From: Cryptomeria japonica
Taxonomy: Eukaryota; Streptophyta; Pinopsida; Cupressales; Cupressaceae
DNA: 64,000 bases
Direction of reading: 5' to 3'
NCBI RefSeq assembly: GCF_030272615.1
Contig: NC_081413.1
Coordinates: 330,307,802 to 330,371,801 of the forward strand
Part shown: positions 37,113 through 49,225 of the stretch, in pieces
How positions within the stretch are numbered: the stretch's first letter is position 1
How the letters are laid out: each line of letters begins with the position of its first letter
Position numbers and translations under genes: made by a program
The notes under the pieces: model-generated
The model's database searches: none
What the model was told of the DNA's origin: nothing
The model's input: only the letters and a program-made list of their open reading frames with translations

Positions 37113-37119
37113 TCAAACC

Positions 37120-38073
37120 TATTTGGATAAAGGAACATTGAGAAGGGGGGGGGGGTGAATCAGTTTTCTACCGGTTTTCAAATTTTCTAATTGAACTTTA
37201 AACCATTGGAAGCATAAGTATGAAACTGAAATGTAGAAACTCAAAACAACCAACCACAAAATCATAACACCAAGATTTTTATGTGGAAACCCAAATGGGA
37301 AAAACCATGGTGGGATTTGAACCCACAATATTATTCTACTATAGCCAGTAGAAAAACAATATTACATGAGGGGGAATGCACAATCATTTAGGCACACTAC
37401 CTAGAGCTCACTGCTTAATTACAATAAGGGCTACAACCTTGAAAGGATCACTGCCTTACTGATCAATTATAGTGATGAAATACAATGAAATAACTCCAAA
37501 ATAGCATCTAATAATGCTTGGATGAGTTCTGGTTAAGTGCCAAATATCTGACTGTATCTCCTCTATAGCTTTGCTTTATTTCATGTCTCAATTAGCTACC
37601 AGATCAAGAATGCTCATCTGAAACTACACTACAAAGGATTATCAATCACCACTCCCTCACATATCAATCATACCACACACAAAAAAGATCTTCTTCACCA
37701 GTCTTATATATCCGCAATCACAAAATAATCATTTATCAAGTTAGCCTATTGATGTAACGTGTAATCATGAGTCAGCTTGACCGGATCACCAAAAAAAAAA
37801 GTGGATCACCAAATCAATGATAAAATGATGTCTCTATGTCGGCCCAATCATCCCATGCACGATTCATAACACCAGAATCACTAGAAAGCTTCCGGACCAA
37901 AACTGCTATGCTCAACCTGAAATACCTGTAAATTGGCTACCGGTTGACATCCGCTTCCGGATATCAAGATCTGTGATTATCGGATAAGAATCTCAAGAAG
38001 AGTTTCCATCAATAACAACCCTAAACTACTAATCAAGAATTGATATCCATTGGATGAGTGTCAATTGCCAATA
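37120..38073 (-). repeat. 3' LTR of element D (minus strand)
   Basis: Read on the minus strand it starts TATTGGCAATTGAC (B and C have TGTTGGCA) right after the purine tract AAAGGAGGAGAT (38074-38085). It contains TGTGGGTTCAAATCCCACC...GGTTTTTCCC and ends after a GATTCACCCCCC run near 37120. Its organisation matches the LTRs of B and C. The outer border is uncertain by about 10 bp. Confidence 0.75.
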
Positions 38074-38303
38074 ATCTCCTCCTTTGGCATTGATGGAAAC
38101 ACTCGTGAAAAATGACCAAGTGTTGAAACCTATACACCAGATAAAAAATGCTAAGGCTCCCCCTTAGACAAATAATTTTGAAACTTGTATCATGCTCTAT
38201 ACATTACATTATACATTTTTCACCTTTACTCTCCCCCTTTGACAGTAATGCCAAAGATGGGGTGCTATCCAAAACTTATATACAAAGATATCTAGCGAAG
38301 ACT
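38074..38303 (-). other. 3' untranslated region of element D with polypurine tracts
   Basis: On the minus strand the tracts are AAAGGGGGAG (38231-38240), AAGGGGGAGCC (near 38160) and AAAGGAGGAGAT (38074-38085), the same three-tract order as in B and C. Confidence 0.6.
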
Positions 38304-41122
38304 TTACAAGTATTTGAAGATATCAACAAAAATGGTCTTCAAAAATCCTAGGTGAGTGTCCCACCCACTCTTCAAGTTATCCAAAATTGTAATGAATGCA
38401 CTGAAAGCATATGCATGGATCTCCACATCCTTCAGTTTAGATGGAACAGGTTGTCTCATAACTTTCATACAATCAACCTTATTGCTCAACATGGTGTCTA
38501 GGTGGGGGGCAATCAAATTCTGGAGTTCACCAACTCTCCTCAAATTTATGTCCTTATCCTCATTAAGGCTCGAGATCTGATCATTGAGAGCCATTAATTT
38601 ACCTTCTACACTACTAGTTAGGGATACATTAGGATCAAAAGACTATGAAATGCCATCAATTTTACCTCGGCAAACATTGATCTGCTTGTCTATATCTACT
38701 GTGAACTTTGGTAAAATAAGACAAGACTTATATATTTTACTGCCTTTAGCCAATGTATCTGAAATAGTCCACTGGCCTTTATTCAATCTTACTCTATCAT
38801 CTTCTATCATTTTCCAGAATTTCTGCATTCTTACTTCCTTGAATCTATTCAATACTCGCTTAGTATTAGACTTCTCCAAATAATCAAAATTGATATTTAC
38901 ATTGTTAATCAATTGTAATAATTTACTGGAGGGGATAGAATTGGGATCTAGTTGCACATCCGAAACCACCTTTTGTAACACATCAATAGACATCAAAATA
39001 AGCTTTTTATCTTTGGATTCTGATTTGACCAGATCCTACCTGGCCTGAGCTTGTACAACTGCTGCAAGCATCAAATTTTTAGCAGGAGACATTTGTCCAA
39101 GATCTAGAGGACCATCAAGATTGATAGAGATTTGGGGTAGGGTCCTTGTGACTGGAGGAGTGTCAATTGTCGAATCAACAAATTGCTTCCCTTTATCTAC
39201 CTTTGCATCTTGAACCTTCGACTTCTTAGACTCCTTTATCTCAGCATCATTCCCTTCATCCCATGCACTAGTGTTTCCACTTGGTGCAGTATCATCCTTT
39301 TGAGTCTTGAGAACTTCTCCAACATTATCTATCACCAGAGGATTTGTATTGATCTCAACATCAAGTGAGATATTTCCTTGGTCTTCTGGATGCTCCTCAG
39401 TCTGGGTTTCATCCTTTAGATCACCAGAGACACCTTCCTTTACTTCCGGATAGGAAGTCTGAATTGCATCACTGTACAAGGGATTGTTCTTCATGATTCT
39501 TCTCCACATATCCTCTGTTTCCTTCCTCACCTCTTCAACCCTGCCAATTATCAACTTGTTCACCCTATTTCTACTTTTGAATTCCTTCTTATTTGCTTCC
39601 TCAATGAGCCTTTTGGGTTCATCTTGGGAGATACAGGTGCAAACATTAATCGATTCTCTTTCTTTCATTTCCTTATCTATTTTGCTAGTATTCAGTCTCC
39701 TCGCATCAATAATATTATATAGATATTTAGGGATGCTCTGCTCAATCTAAATCAACATTTTCTTAAAGTTATGTAAATACAAAAGAAGTGCTTCCTCAAC
39801 CTTTCTCTGATCTACCTCAACAAGATTTTCATAATATGCTCCAATATTTTTCAAATTTCCATCAACAATTATCTCATCAATCAATTGATCTGTTGTCAAT
39901 GGAGAAACAAATGAATATTTACCTTGCTGATCACTGAATTCAAGATCTTTATCAAGTTGAGTTCTAATCTTCCTTCCCCTCTTGGGTCTTCCAATAAGGG
40001 TAGGTTCAGATTTAGCTTTCTTTCTCTGCTCTGCACCACCAAATTGTGATTTCCTCATAACTCTGACAAACTCTCCATTCTTCTTAGCCTTATCTATTTC
40101 TTCATCAGATTTAGTCTCAAATGCTACCAGAGATACAACAACATAGGTTCATTTAGGATTCTCCTTTTGCTTCAAAATTCCCTTTCTGGATGAGCTCTAT
40201 CCTAATGATGGTACTACAAGAGTAAGGGCAGACTTGGTCTCTTTTGGATTGACATTAGAGGGAACCGGTTTAGCCTTAGGCTTCTTGGATTCCTCCTTAG
40301 CTTCCATCTGGGCATGTTTATCCCTTGCTTGCTTCACCGCCTCTCAGGTAATTCCCATTTGCACTGCCACTTCATCAACCATCTTAGATACTTTCCTCTT
40401 CCTTGCAAGTGTTGTGAAATGCTTGTGCAACTCTATGTCATTTTCCTTGAAGGTTTCGAATCTTCCTTCTTTCTTATCAACTGGCATGACTCAACATATG
40501 TTCAGAATAGGAATCAAGGGTACCAACATCAACTTCATAACCCATTGGAAGAATCTACACAATCCTTGGCTCAATGACTTCCATTGGACATTGGTCTTTA
40601 TCAATCATGAAGCAAATTGTTTTCTCATACTTCTTCACTATCTCTTTTGGGATTCTTTCTCTTCATTGTGGCTTGAAAAGTTTTGAAATAGCCACATAGA
40701 GTGGATATCCTCATTGTGCCATCACCAATCCCCATAATCCCTTCCTTGATTTTCATAGCAACTGGCTTGTCATAGGCCCATTGGACCTTTCCTTGAACAC
40801 CAAGGATTTCATTCATGAAATATAGAGCCAAACAGATAATAAGGGTGCCAAACTTAAAGGTGTGCTTGTTGTCTTGTTTAATTTTCTTCAAATTGCTCAG
40901 TAACTCATTCAAGAGAACCGTACATAAATCATACCTCTTATTTTCCTCCAATATCCAATAGGCAGAGTATATTGTTGTACCAGAGACAGAGTTTTGTCTG
41001 CTTGTCTGGTATACTTTATATCCAACCACCATTGATGCAAACTTGACATCATGCTCCAAAATGCCATTGATTGTCATATCTTTGCTGTCAAATTGAGAAC
41101 TAGTGGGGACAATCACAATGTT
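38304..41122 (-). pseudogene. ORF2 of element D, middle and C-terminal part
   Basis: On the minus strand this is a divergent relative of ORF2 in B and C, in several frames. 41116-40625 reads KFASMVVGYK..., NELLSNLKKIKQDNKHTFKF and GYFKTFQATMKRKN, matching the B blocks NVRFIHMILGYK, DELVDNLKKIKGDKKGTFHF and EYFKSFQAKMKTRE. 40058-39747 (DEIIVDGNLKNIGAYYENL) and 39668-39036 (KLIIGRVEEVRKETEDMWRR) match the second globular part. 38996-38304 is a helical C-terminus. Stops and frame changes are frequent between 40625 and 40058. The N-terminus lies beyond element E at 63783-64000. Confidence 0.7.
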
Positions 41123-41127
41123 GTTTG
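41123..41127. other. Target-site duplication of element E, left copy
   Basis: GTTTG is present here and at 63778-63782, directly outside both LTRs of E. Confidence 0.88.
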
Positions 41128-42445
41128 TGCAGACACTTAAATTAATTATTTTAATTAATTTAACTCTCCAACATAATTAACTTATTTAATTATGTTAATC
41201 CTTATTCTTCTCAATATTAATTGAATTTAGTTTAATTAATATTGTCACTATAGCCCAATAATTGATTTATACAATAAATCAACTTTCCTTTCTTCTTCTA
41301 AAGTATCCAAAATTAATTATTCTTAAATCTCCCCTTAAATTAATTAATCTCAATTAATTAATTAACCCTTGTGATTCCTACAAATCATCTTTTTCTAATC
41401 CATCGTTAGCCTAATTAATTCTTCTAGAAGTCCTCTTAATCTCATTTACCATTATTTCTCTAATTTTTTATTGCCTCCACTCATTCTCTCTCCTAGTCAA
41501 ATCCTCCTACAAATCCCACTTGCTCTAATATCACCTAATCCCTCTTCTAATCTTTCTTCTAATGGGTTGCTAGTGGCTAATCCTCATGATTATCCACAAA
41601 GTCAACTCTTTGTCCCCTCACTCAACCACTTTCCTTAAATGACTTCTCACATCTCTCTATGCATCTTCCCATCCAACTACCTCCTTAAATTCTCTTTTCC
41701 TAGGTAAATGTGAGATTTTCAAAAATCTTACACTCCTCTAAGTATCCCTTCACCCAAGGAATTTTTAATTTTTTTTATTTCTCCAATCCCCATGCTCCTC
41801 TTTTTAGGGAATTTTTAATTCTCCTTCTCATCATCCAAGGAATATTTTTATTCCTTTTGTCTTTCCTAGGTGCATTGGGAAGCCTTCCCAATGAACCTTG
41901 AGGGGTGTGGAGACAAGAAATGCCTTTATGGCATATCTCTTGGACTCCACACTTGTCTTGTCAACTCCTCTTAATCCATGTGTGGGCTCACATGCAATCT
42001 TGACCCTCCATCTTGAATCAATCCTAGCCCTCCATTTCCTCTCTCCTTCTCCTATAAATTGGAGACTCCACTCCTTCATTTCCCATCTCCAAATTAAGTA
42101 ATTTCATGTTTCCCTTTTGAATCCAAGCAATCGTCCAAGCACCCAAACTATAGTAAAGTTTCCCCACATCCATCACTTAGTCACTCATCTTGCATACACA
42201 CCCTATCCACAATCCATCCATTTTATCATCATTTTGTGCACATTTGGAGAGCCAATCGCATCTAATCAAAGAGAAAATCCAATCAGGTTGGAGAAGGGTG
42301 TTATTCCAACCTCATCACACTCAATCCGAGGAACAAGTAAGAACTATGAAGGTATAATGGTATTTCTTAGGTTTATTTGAATGTTTAATGCTTATTTTTA
42401 TTCAAAACTAACCATTTATCTTCATCCTAGTTTTCCCTTGGTTCA
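41128..42445 (+). repeat. 5' LTR of element E
   Basis: The LTR begins TGCAGACACTTAAATTAA (TGTAGAAACTTAAATTAA in the right copy) and ends CCTTGGTTCA. It is 1318 bp and aligns along its full length with 62472-63777. A TATAAAT box lies at 42053-42059 (63398-63404 in the other LTR). Confidence 0.92.
42053..42059 (+). promoter_or_regulatory. TATA-like box in LTR of element E
   Basis: CTATAAATT follows a CT-rich stretch (CTCTCCTTCTC) and is conserved in the 3' LTR. It is the likely LTR promoter. Confidence 0.5.
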
Positions 42446-42448
42446 TTT

Positions 42449-42466
42449 TGGCATGCCCAGTGGGAC
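42449..42466 (+). other. Putative primer-binding site of element E
   Basis: TGGCATGCCCAGTGGGAC begins three bases after the LTR end, where a primer site is expected. It begins with TGG, as a complement of a tRNA CCA end should. I cannot name the tRNA. Confidence 0.5.
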
Positions 42467-45356
42467 CAACGTCCCTAATTTAACAATTTTCTTGATGTTT
42501 TTGTGAGATTTTAGTCTTAGGTATCGGAATAGCGCGAGTGATGCAGGTTCATTGCAGGCAATAGGGTCTTCAGCGCGTGCGCACGCACTTTAGCACGTCA
42601 GGTTTAAATTCAAATTTTCTAACCTGCCCTTTTTGCAAGCCGACCGATCAGCGCGAGCGCTACGGGAATAACACATCTGATTTCAACCTTCTTCCATTTG
42701 CTTTCCTATTGTTGTTTTTATATATTCAATTTTCTATTCTATTATCAGTCACTAAAAGCACATAAAAAGGGAAAAAACTTTTAAAAAAAATAAAATTCAG
42801 TTTATTTGCTTTATCTAGTGTTTTATTTTTAAGAAACATTGCTTTAGAGCGAGCGTTCTGCAAATAGCACGGGTGCTCTGTAAAAAATCCCGCTCATTTT
42901 CAAAAATTTGAATTTTCAATTTTGCTGCTAACCACTAACCTTTTTTTGATTTTGGCATGAGCACATGCGCTTTAGCGCGACCGACAACAGAGCAGCGTGA
43001 CTTCTCCAGGTATAATCTAAGTTTTCTAGAATTTTTCTTATTTTTTTGCATTTTCAATTTTATGTTTTCAGTTCTCACTACAACGCATATGTAGGCATTT
43101 CAGCACTTGTGCAGATGCTTCAGCGTGACCGTCTGCAGAACAGTGCGGACGCTGTTTCTGCAGAATTTTGTTATTGATAAGATTTTGTGAGTGTTGCGGG
43201 TTTTACCTGATTGGTCCAAGACACAATTTTACACTACTAACCTGTATTTTTGTAGAACGTTAGTCCAAGATTTTTCTTCTCAAATAATTTATTGTTCAAA
43301 CCTTAGGACTACTAATTCATTGTTTTTGTAGGTTGCCTAAGGAGATACAAACAAACATTGTGTCTTTTTAATTGTTTTTTTGGGCACTTAAATATCATTG
43401 GGTAAAATAACTATGTTTTATGTGTTTCAAGAAAGTGTAAAGGTAGGAGAGTATGCTCTTGTCTATATAGACAATCAGAAATCGAGACCCTTGAAACTTT
43501 TCTAGTTTGCTTGCATGCTCTTTACCCTTAGTGGGCCTTCCCTCCCGATTTGCCTGGCACACTCGCGTAGGCATTGGTGAGAGGGGAGCGACCCAAGTGA
43601 GTATGAATAAAATCCAAGCATTCCAACTCATTATAATAAATAGGCCTCTTAGGATGAAAATCTTGGAGGACGGAGCTATCTAAGAGTTTACTCTCATATC
43701 GGGCATTTTGTAGGGCCTTTAGGTCTCAATCACACTTGTGTGACTACATATTTCTTGGTACTTTGTTGGGCTATAGGCCTCAATCGTGCTTGTGTGACTG
43801 CAAATGGTAGTCTTCAAGTGGAAACCCTTACTAAGAACCCTAGGATTAGAGGCCACCTGGTTCACCTCTGAAAGGTGGATAATCTTTGTGCAAGGGAAAT
43901 AGTAGCTCCCCCAAGAGACTTGCCATATCGTGCCCCCATTAGCATTTGGAGTCGCTTAATACGATGTTGAGAATCCATTGCATGAGGATTAGCATCTTTA
44001 TTCTAATTAGCTATTAGTTGTGTACCTGGGTCAGCAAGCAAAGGTTTTCCTCCTCAACCAACTTCCTAGGATAGCATGTTGTACTTGATTTCTCTATTTG
44101 AGTTAATGACTAATGTTTTTCTATGTCTTCTTGCCAAGAGTAGAATTAGTATACCCAAGTAAACATCCTAGTCATCATAGTCCAAGTCTAAGTCACCTTT
44201 TGTCACATTATAATCCAAGTCAAGCATAATCAAAGTCATAGTCCCTAGTCATCCTCACATCATGTTTTAGTCATACCCAAGTCATGTCCTAGTTTTGTCC
44301 TAGTCATATCCTAGTCCAAATTTTGAACCAACCTTAGTCAAGCCCAAGTCACATTCAAGTCCAAATTTCCCAACAAGTCAAAAACTACATTGAAACTCCA
44401 CCTGCCTCATGTTTCATAAAACTAAGTTGTACAAGCATCCTAAGAAGTCAATCCATCGTCCAATCAAGAAGAAAAATCTCACACAAGCACAACTCATTAG
44501 ACGCTGAAAGTTTTGGTATACCAACCACAAACTCTTTCTCAAACATAGGACCTTTTTGCACTGATATCACATTTATATTCATGGTCATAGCAATGAGTTT
44601 GATGCTAGTGATGAGCTAAGAGCCCGAGATTTACACCAAGGATCTGGCTTGTCTTTCAAAACCAATTATTGTCAAAATCCAGGTGGTTGCATACCTTCAT
44701 ACAATTTGCTATCTGAACCTATCACTTATTGAGTCCTTTCCATTCCAAGGATAATCTAGTCATCTAATTCTTCTAATCATCACTATCACCCTTCTTTGAT
44801 CTTTCATCATCAACCTTTTCTAAGAACTTAGCACATCAATAAATCTTTAATCAATCATCTTTGATCAAGTCGATCCTCAATCAATCATCCTTCAATCAAA
44901 TCAACCTCACGCTAAGGTTTTATGCCTTGTGAATTTCTATTTAGACCTCATCTTTAATCAATTAATCATTTGGCCTTTGTACTTGGGAAACAATCTCCCC
45001 CGAGTACCTTTGCCTCATCCTTTGAGTCGATCAAGACTCCTATCCTACGTCTTTATTTTTCTTTGGATCATTAGACAATCCTTAGTAGAAAAGAGACTTT
45101 GATAATTATCCTAAGGTCTAAATTTTACCCAACTCAGTTGTTACCTTGCTTGTGGTTTCATCAACATTTCCCACCTAAAATCCTCACCCAAGGAATAAGG
45201 TGCAATCTTAATCAAACTCATGTCCTAATCCAAGGACCCCATCAATCAATCTATCCAATTTCATCGAATCCAAATCAAATCCAAAATCTTAAATTTTCGC
45301 TAAGTCCTTTCATCAAGACTTTTTCTTCCAATAAATGTTTCTAAGGTTATTACTAT
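42467..45356 (+). other. Leader of element E
   Basis: 2.9 kb without a gene. 42530-43150 contains CpG-rich words (AGCGCGAGTG, CAGCGCGTGCGCACGC, AGCGCGAGCGCTAC). A ~59-bp imperfect repeat of CTCAATC..GCTTGTGTGACT lies at 43712-43805. 44160-44370 consists of many degenerate copies of CCAAGTCA / CCTAGTCAT. Such long leaders are usual in Tat-type elements. Confidence 0.6.
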
Positions 45357-46894
45357 ATGGTCACAACTCGATCTCAAAAGAAAAAGATGGCTGAACAACA
45401 ATATGGCATGTCGGACATTAGTGTCCTATATCAAGACCCTACGCAAGACGATACACAAAGTGCACAACATAATCATCCAACATAATCCTAGTGGTCTTCT
45501 AAAGACTTATTGAAAATGGAGCTCGCCTTCCCCCTTATTTTGATAGATCTATTCTTGATCAACAACCATAAGGAGACTTTGCTCCTACTCACATCATTAC
45601 ACCTATTCTTCAACCTCAATCAATCACACCCCCGCCTATCATTCAGTCCCAATCAATAACACCTATGGTATCTTTCCCCATGGTCTCCATCCCACCTTCT
45701 TCCTTCTTAACATCCATGCCATAATCCAATCCGATCACATCTATTCTCCAAAATTCTTCCATGCCATCTTCTTCTACCCAACCACATGTCTCTATTCCAC
45801 AATCTTATATTCCTCTCAATAATGTTACTAATTTCATCCATGCTTCACTTCCTCCCATCATAGTAATTCGCAAGTCGCAACCAATTTTCACTCAAGTTTC
45901 CATGACATCGGTCATCACATCTCACATCCCTGCTTCTTCATCATATAAATATATTAGTGGTGGTGGTACACCTTCCGAGACTCATTCGATATTAAGGGCA
46001 AACACAATCCATCATATCCAAAATCCACAACAGGATATCATCAAGGAAATCCAAGATATGAAAAACATCATCAAAAACATGAAGGAAGGGACTAACAAGA
46101 TAAAACCTTATTCATTTGAGGAATTTTGTCCTTGTCCTTATGACCCGTCAATATCATTTGCACCTTACCCACCAGGGTTTGAGATTCCTAAGTTCATGAA
46201 GTATGAGGGCCAAGGGGACTCCCGAGACCATGTCCGTGAGTTTCATATCTTATGTCAAGAAGTCTTCTTTAGTGATTTATATCTTCATAGGGTCTTCCCT
46301 GAGAGTCTCATGGGAGACGCTCTTGCATGGTTCTCATCCTTTCCATGAGGTTCTATCACATCCTTCCTGAACTTAGCAGAAAAGTTTGTGACCCACTATA
46401 CCTATAACATTGTCAATGATGTTTCCATGATGGACCTTTGTAACACAAAACATAGGCCTGGAGAAACTTTCGCTAACTTCTTGTAGAAGTGGTGACACCT
46501 TATCAAGAAATTCTAGTGGGATATGCCAGAACAACATCAAATTGAATTATTTCAGAAAAATCTGGTGCTCGAACTATCAAACCCCTTGACATCTCAATGC
46601 ATAAAGTCTTTCCAGAAGTTGACTGACAAGGGCCTAGCCCTTGAACGTGTCTTTTTAGAGGAAGGTACCCTAAAGCATTATCAAAAATCAAGTCAAAATT
46701 CCTCTTCTTATCATAATGACAAACCAAGATTTTGGTCTAAAAATAAGAGCGTGGTCAACCATGGTGTTACTGATGCAAAGAGAGTTCAGACCATGACCAC
46801 TCCTCCAAAGTCCACCACCACTAATCGCCAAATCAATACTCATCAAAACAATCAAAATCAATCTGAGAGGCCTCCCAAAAATGTTTCAGTCTAG
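45357..46894 (+). pseudogene. gag: Gag of element E
   Basis: The start MVTTRSQKKK at 45357 is typical of plant Ty3/gypsy gag. The frame breaks after about 42 codons and resumes in another frame at 45761. A Pro/Ser/Thr-rich N-terminal part precedes the retrotransposon gag domain (46157-46490): YEGQGDSRDHVREF, RVFPESLMGDALAWFSSFP, SFLNLAEKFVTHYTYNI and RPGETFANFL. A helical tail follows (LTSQCIKSFQKLTDKGLALE). Stops at 46346, 46485 and 46890 disrupt it. Gag would form the particle and bind RNA. Confidence 0.8.
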
Positions 46895-47810
46895 GGGCGA
46901 CCACCCCGATCCAACAATAAGACTCTAAGAGAGTATACTCCTCTTGTCGAGCCCATTGAAGTTGTGTTCCAAAAGCTTGTCTAGGCGAGTGCGGTCGTCT
47001 TTCCAATAACTCATGCATTTGATCCTAATCAACCCAAGCCTAGGTGGTACAATGAGAATGAGTATTGTGAATATCATTGTATCAATGGGCATGATACATG
47101 AAAGTGTATGAAGCTGAAGATCTACATACAAGAGTTCATTGATAAGGGTGATATTGAATTAGCGACAATGAAACCTAGTAATAATAATGACAAACTTAAG
47201 ATGTACCAGGATCCTTTCCTAAAGCATGATAAAGGAAAGTGATCATCATCTAATGTTGTGAACTATGATTACACCAGTCATATAATGGGATTTGACTTTT
47301 TGGTGGGTCACATTGAGCCTGCAGATAACAATGTCAATGTCATCACTGTCCAGGGAGCTAACCCTCCCCCTTCCCAAAGAAGACCTAGGATCACTATTCA
47401 AGGTGATCCCACCCCGTCTCAACTAGAAAGAAGACCTAACCCTACTAAGATAGTCATTCAAGGTGCCACACCTTCTGCTTCCCACTCTCAAAATGACTGC
47501 AATGTAACTACCCGTTGAGGGAGAGTAACTATCCAAGGAGCCCCTCCTCCATCGAACCTTCCCCCCATGTCATCCACCCGTCGATATGATCTCTTTGACC
47601 ATCTTGGGAAGACCCTCGCATAGATCTCCATCCTAGAGCTCCTCAAGACCTCTCCTATCCACTAGGAGATTTAACAATCCCTCCTTGAGTTGTGTGTCCC
47701 CAACAACATCAATGCTACCCAATTCTAAGCCCTCATTGGAAATCTCGCTTCCCAACAACACCTTGTTTTTACCTCCAATGATGCTCCTGCAGATGAGGAT
47801 CATAACAAAC
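46895..47810 (+). pseudogene. Gag-protease linker of element E with knuckle-like motif
   Basis: Around 47040-47160 the + strand reads RWYNENEYCEYHCINGHDT, stop, KCMKLK, a C-x2-H-x4-H-x4-C pattern equivalent to that in A and F. A Pro-rich linker follows (47340-47600), in which the phrase TIQGxxPxxSQ recurs about four times. Frames are broken. Confidence 0.6.
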
Positions 47811-48199
47811 CATTACATATTGAAGCCCTTATCCAGAAACCCAAAGTTAGAGACATCTTGATAGATGGTGGATCTGGACTCAATCTTTGTGTATATAAGT
47901 TAATAAAGAAATTGGGGCTTTTTGAGGACCTAGTTGATACGTCAAGAATAATCACAATCAAAGCCTATGATGATGCAGAAAGGGTTTCTAAAGGAATAAT
48001 CACTTTGCCTCTTCAAGTGGGCCCTATTACAATTGAGATCCCTTGCCATGTCCTAGATCTTGATCTCCCTTATAACATCCTCCTAGGATGCCCGTGGATT
48101 CATTCCCTTCAAGCCATTCCTTCCACTTACCATCAATGCATCAAATTCCCCTTCAATGGTAGAGAGATCACTATCAAAGGTGATCCACAACCCTTTTAG
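47811..48199 (+). pseudogene. pol: Aspartic protease domain, element E
   Basis: The retropepsin-like domain reads LIDGGSGLNLCVYKL (active-site region at about 47857), IITIKAYDDAERVSKG, VLDLDLPYNILLGCPWIHSLQAIPSTYHQCIKFPFNG. It is closely similar to the A domain (7493-8053). It is open for 113 codons and ends at a TAG. It would process gag-pol. Confidence 0.83.
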
Positions 48200-49225
48200 T
48201 ATTGAAAGCTCTTAGAGGGAAAACATCCATATCATTTCCTGTTGAATAGACCAGCTCCAACTCCCTGATCTAACGCATCTAAAGTCACCTCCACCTCATT
48301 TTAAACAGATCCCAAAGTCAAGATCCTGGACAATGGATGTGGAGAATACAAACTCGAGGATGTCCTATTAATAGGAAATCTCCCCTTGTCTACTAAATCA
48401 TTTGGTAATCCCAAAGAAATAAAAAAAGATCAGAAACCCATTATATAATGTAAGGATACTACCTTCAAACAATGGGGTCCACTTGATGAGGAAAGTCTTG
48501 AGATAGATGAATCTTCATGGTTGTACTGTGAAGAAGATGAAGATCTGGCAAAAATACCCAAGAAGATGTATCCAAAAGCATCAGCCATAGTGGAGAAGAT
48601 AGGTTATAAAGGACACGGCCTGGGGCCAGAAGAGAAAGGAATCAAAGAACCAATAAATCCCATCTCGTAGAAGTATAACATGGGCTTGGGTTATACTATA
48701 GTGCCTAATATCACTATCACTAGTGCCCCTTCATGTCCTTCTTTGGATGTCAAAGACTCTGATGAAGAGGAGTTCCATGAAATGCCTTTTGAATACGAAG
48801 ATGAAATCTTCTTTGACACCCACATCAACACCATCACCCCCATAACCCCTTCCACCTCGTATGAACTACAACTCGTTCACCTTGAGCTTATAGATTGGGA
48901 CCTATGAGACAAACCCTCTTTAGACATATACATCGATGACAATGCTCTCATGACTCTCTTGACTATGCACAATTCAGAAGACTGCAACAGAGTTCATGGG
49001 ATTCAATTACATGAAAAAGGATACTTTGGTAGTTAGGTCAATGCCCTTAGTCGTAAAAAATATAATAAAAAGAAAAATCATGATTCCTTAGGTGAAAACC
49101 TCTCTAAGGCACCTTTGGATGAGGAAAAAGTAAAAATAAAGGGTGTATTTGAAAGTGAAAACCTGGATCAGGCACTTGAAGATGAGGGAATTGACCTCCC
49201 TACCATTGTTCCTCCTCAATGAGAC
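48200..49225 (+). pseudogene. pol: Protease-RT linker of element E with G-patch
   Basis: At about 48575-48665 the translation reads SAIVEKIGYKGHGLGPEEKG then IKEPINP, which fits the G-patch pattern (Gly at fixed spacing, GxGLG core, final PI-like end). An acidic segment with DSDEEEFHEMPFEYEDE follows. Stops occur at 48198, 48668, 48905 and beyond. The G-patch lies in the same place as in element A. Confidence 0.65.

Noticed and set aside
42117-42380. 87-codon plus-strand frame in the 5' LTR of E
   Set aside because: It lies inside the LTR, and the equivalent sequence in the 3' LTR is altered by indels; no recognisable domain.
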